DNA of 5,821 bases from Candidatus Spechtiibacteriota bacterium (GTDB lineage: Bacteria; Patescibacteriota; Minisyncoccia; Spechtbacterales; HO2-43-30), in contig JACOUK010000026.1 of assembly GCA_016177905.1 (NCBI GenBank), positions 1-5,821 on the forward strand. Direction: 5' to 3'. Of the stretch, positions 4,302-5,821 are shown one piece after another. The notes beneath the pieces were generated by a model. It was not told where the DNA came from and made no database searches. It saw nothing but the letters and a program-made list of their open reading frames with translations. Position numbers and translations under genes: made by a program. Position 1 is the first letter of the stretch; every line of letters begins with the position of its first letter.

Positions 4302-5821
4302 TTAAGAGAATTCCTCGTTTAGCTTATGATCAAGAACATAAAGGCAGACTTCCTTTGCGCCCTGTTCGGTGTAGCCAAACTTTTCGATAAGATTTTTCAT
4401 CATAAAGACGATGTGTTCCCGCAGGCGGCGGTCAATGTCGAATGTTTCAAATTCTTTTGTTCCAAAAACCTTGATCGCTTCGTAGAAGTTTACGTTGTTC
4501 GCAAACGGATTCAGGACTTTTTCGCGCAGATTTCTGCTGTATGCGCTCAAGAGTTCGCGGTAGAGATCGGTTTCCTGAACGTTGCGTTCCCGGGAAAATA
4601 GCGTTACAAACTTTCTTTGGACTTCCTTGGCAAACTGCAAGGCTTCCTTGTCTTGCGTTTCGTAACCTGCGAGGTAGGTTGCCATAAGTTTCAAAAAACC
4701 AATCGTAACTTCGATTTCTTCTCCGGTAAATGGGCATTTTGTTTTCGTGCCTGCATCGTGATTTACCGCCCAAAGATAATTCAGAATATCTTTTACAATC
4801 TGCGCCTCGTTATAGTAGTACAGAGCTTCTTTTATTTCGCCCAAAACAGTGTAATTGTATGAGTCTACAAGGGAAGCAAGGAAGTTTTGCGGAATCTTTT
4901 CGTTTCTGCTCTCTCTTCCAATTCTGTGCTTAAAGAAGTCTGTAAGATTGTCCATGTTTATGAGATTCGTCCGCGCCATATAACGATTTGAAAATTCACT
5001 GAAAAGCCTTATAGATTCTCTGCCTGAAAAACCGACGCTGCCTTGCTTTTCTCCTTCCGCTATAAGTTCCCGTCTTATTGGAGCTGTAAACTTTTTTCTG
5101 TCCTCTTCCGATATCCAGCTGGGGATAACTCCGCTGTATATCTCCATCTTCAACAAAAGTCCATTTTCATCGCAGTATTTGTCGTAGTCTTCTAGATGCG
5201 GAATCCAGTCCTTAAGCGGATCGGGCTCTGTTTTATCGTAACGTATCTTCATGCGCGAAGCGATAATTACACGCGCAAAGTTCTCAAGGATTCTGGGGAG
5301 AAAATGCCGGCGGACTGATTCTCCAAAAATGGTAAGATATATGTTTACCTCCGTAGATGGCTCCAAGACATACGGGATGGTGTTATAGTGAATCCTGCCC
5401 TGCAGAGATTCCATCTTTTTTGCGGCGATGAGTTCTTTATCTTCGGGATTCATCAGCGCGAAGAACAGGGAGTTTATCGGTTCTTCGATAGCCCCTACCT
5501 TATGTACGCCTTCGCTGATAACATTGTGAAGTTCGGCAAGCCTTTCCTGGTTTTCTAGCTTTACATCCATAAGCACATATACGCCGTTATTTGTCTTCGC
5601 CAAATGGGAGAACACATATCGCACCGCGTTTACGCCAAACATACGATCCAATTTTTCCTGGACTTGCCGGTTTGTAAAATAGAAGCTCACCGGCCGGCCA
5701 TTCTCCATCCCCAAAATAGGCTTGTCGCCGGGGTTGAAGATGCTGATGCCTTCGCCCAAGCGCCTGTCAAATTTGTAGGGTCTTACTTTTATCATGCTAA
5801 GAACCTTGTCGAGCGAACCGA
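4302..5821 (-). CDS. prkA: PrkA-type AAA+ serine protein kinase, C-terminal part (5' end beyond right edge)
   Basis: PrkA (YeaG in E. coli) is an AAA+ protein with a kinase-like C-terminal domain. It is linked to stress and starvation responses or sporulation, often with DUF444 (YeaH) and SpoVR partners. Residues below count from ATG 5795. Compared with YeaG from memory, KVLSMIKVRP just around that ATG resembles KFRVVKVWP; GVYVLMDVKL (71-80) falls at the Walker B strand; INSLFFALMNPEDKEL (107-122) at the sensor-1 strand; and LQGRIHYNTIPYVLEPSTEVNIY (131-153) at the FLDRVYIVKVPYCL region. FSGRESIRLFSEFSNRY (256-272) and CPFTGEEI (354-361) match the C-terminal domain. The last 40 residues (RRLREHIVFMMKNLIEKFGYTEQGAKEVCLYVLD) match its end. 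The frame stays open from 5795 to the edge (GSLDKVLS), so ATG 5795 is probably internal and the Walker A region lies outside. The stop is TAA at 4302. No partner gene follows on the 3' side. Family confidence is good; the substrate is unknown. Confidence 0.82.
   Translation of the reverse strand, partial: GSLDKVLSMIKVRPYKFDRRLGEGISIFNPGDKPILGMENGRPVSFYFTNRQVQEKLDRMFGVNAVRYVFSHLAKTNNGVYVLMDVKLENQERLAELHNVISEGVHKVGAIEEPINSLFFALMNPEDKELIAAKKMESLQGRIHYNTIPYVLEPSTEVNIYLTIFGESVRRHFLPRILENFARVIIASRMKIRYDKTEPDPLKDWIPHLEDYDKYCDENGLLLKMEIYSGVIPSWISEEDRKKFTAPIRRELIAEGEKQGSVGFSGRESIRLFSEFSNRYMARTNLINMDNLTDFFKHRIGRESRNEKIPQNFLASLVDSYNYTVLGEIKEALYYYNEAQIVKDILNYLWAVNHDAGTKTKCPFTGEEIEVTIGFLKLMATYLAGYETQDKEALQFAKEVQRKFVTLFSRERNVQETDLYRELLSAYSRNLREKVLNPFANNVNFYEAIKVFGTKEFETFDIDRRLREHIVFMMKNLIEKFGYTEQGAKEVCLYVLDHKLNEEFS

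Overview
This 5.8 kb window is bacterial chromosomal housekeeping DNA. It is dense, uses ordinary stop codons, and shows no mobile element or CRISPR array. The very tight packing, a start codon that is not AUG for infC, promoter-like motifs placed almost on the start codons, and the style of the IF-3, ArgRS and PrkA proteins suggest a small-genome lineage such as the Candidate Phyla Radiation (Patescibacteria/Parcubacteria). That placement is inference; no rRNA or other marker is present.

Layout. Reading leftwards on the minus strand from about 1150 are smpB (686-1150), the tmRNA gene ssrA (328-710) and the start of infC (1-321, cut by the left edge). On the plus strand a lone threonine synthase gene, thrC (1227-2378), follows a strong Shine-Dalgarno and ends at a perfect hairpin terminator (2393-2425). 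Then comes argS (2460-4226), whose promoter-like motif sits directly before its ATG. A bidirectional terminator (about 4250-4290) separates argS from a convergent minus-strand gene (4302 to the right edge). That gene is the C-terminal three quarters or so of a PrkA-type AAA+ protein kinase, and its N-terminus lies outside the window.

The most notable part is smpB-ssrA-infC. SmpB and tmRNA are partners in trans-translation, the rescue of ribosomes stalled on mRNAs without stop codons. Here the last codons and the stop codon of smpB lie inside the mature 5' end of tmRNA (25 nt overlap). The mature 3' end of tmRNA lies only 3-6 nt before the infC start. If the three genes share a transcript, tmRNA maturation must destroy the smpB stop codon and would give infC an almost leaderless mRNA. 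This suggests a self-regulating arrangement that can be tested. The tmRNA encodes an unusually long, hydrophobic tag of 22 codons that ends in VYA rather than the common LAA.

The tmRNA was found from its tRNA-like ends, tag frame and pseudoknots. I saw no tRNA, other RNA gene, insertion sequence or long repeat. No stretch over 300 bases is without a gene.
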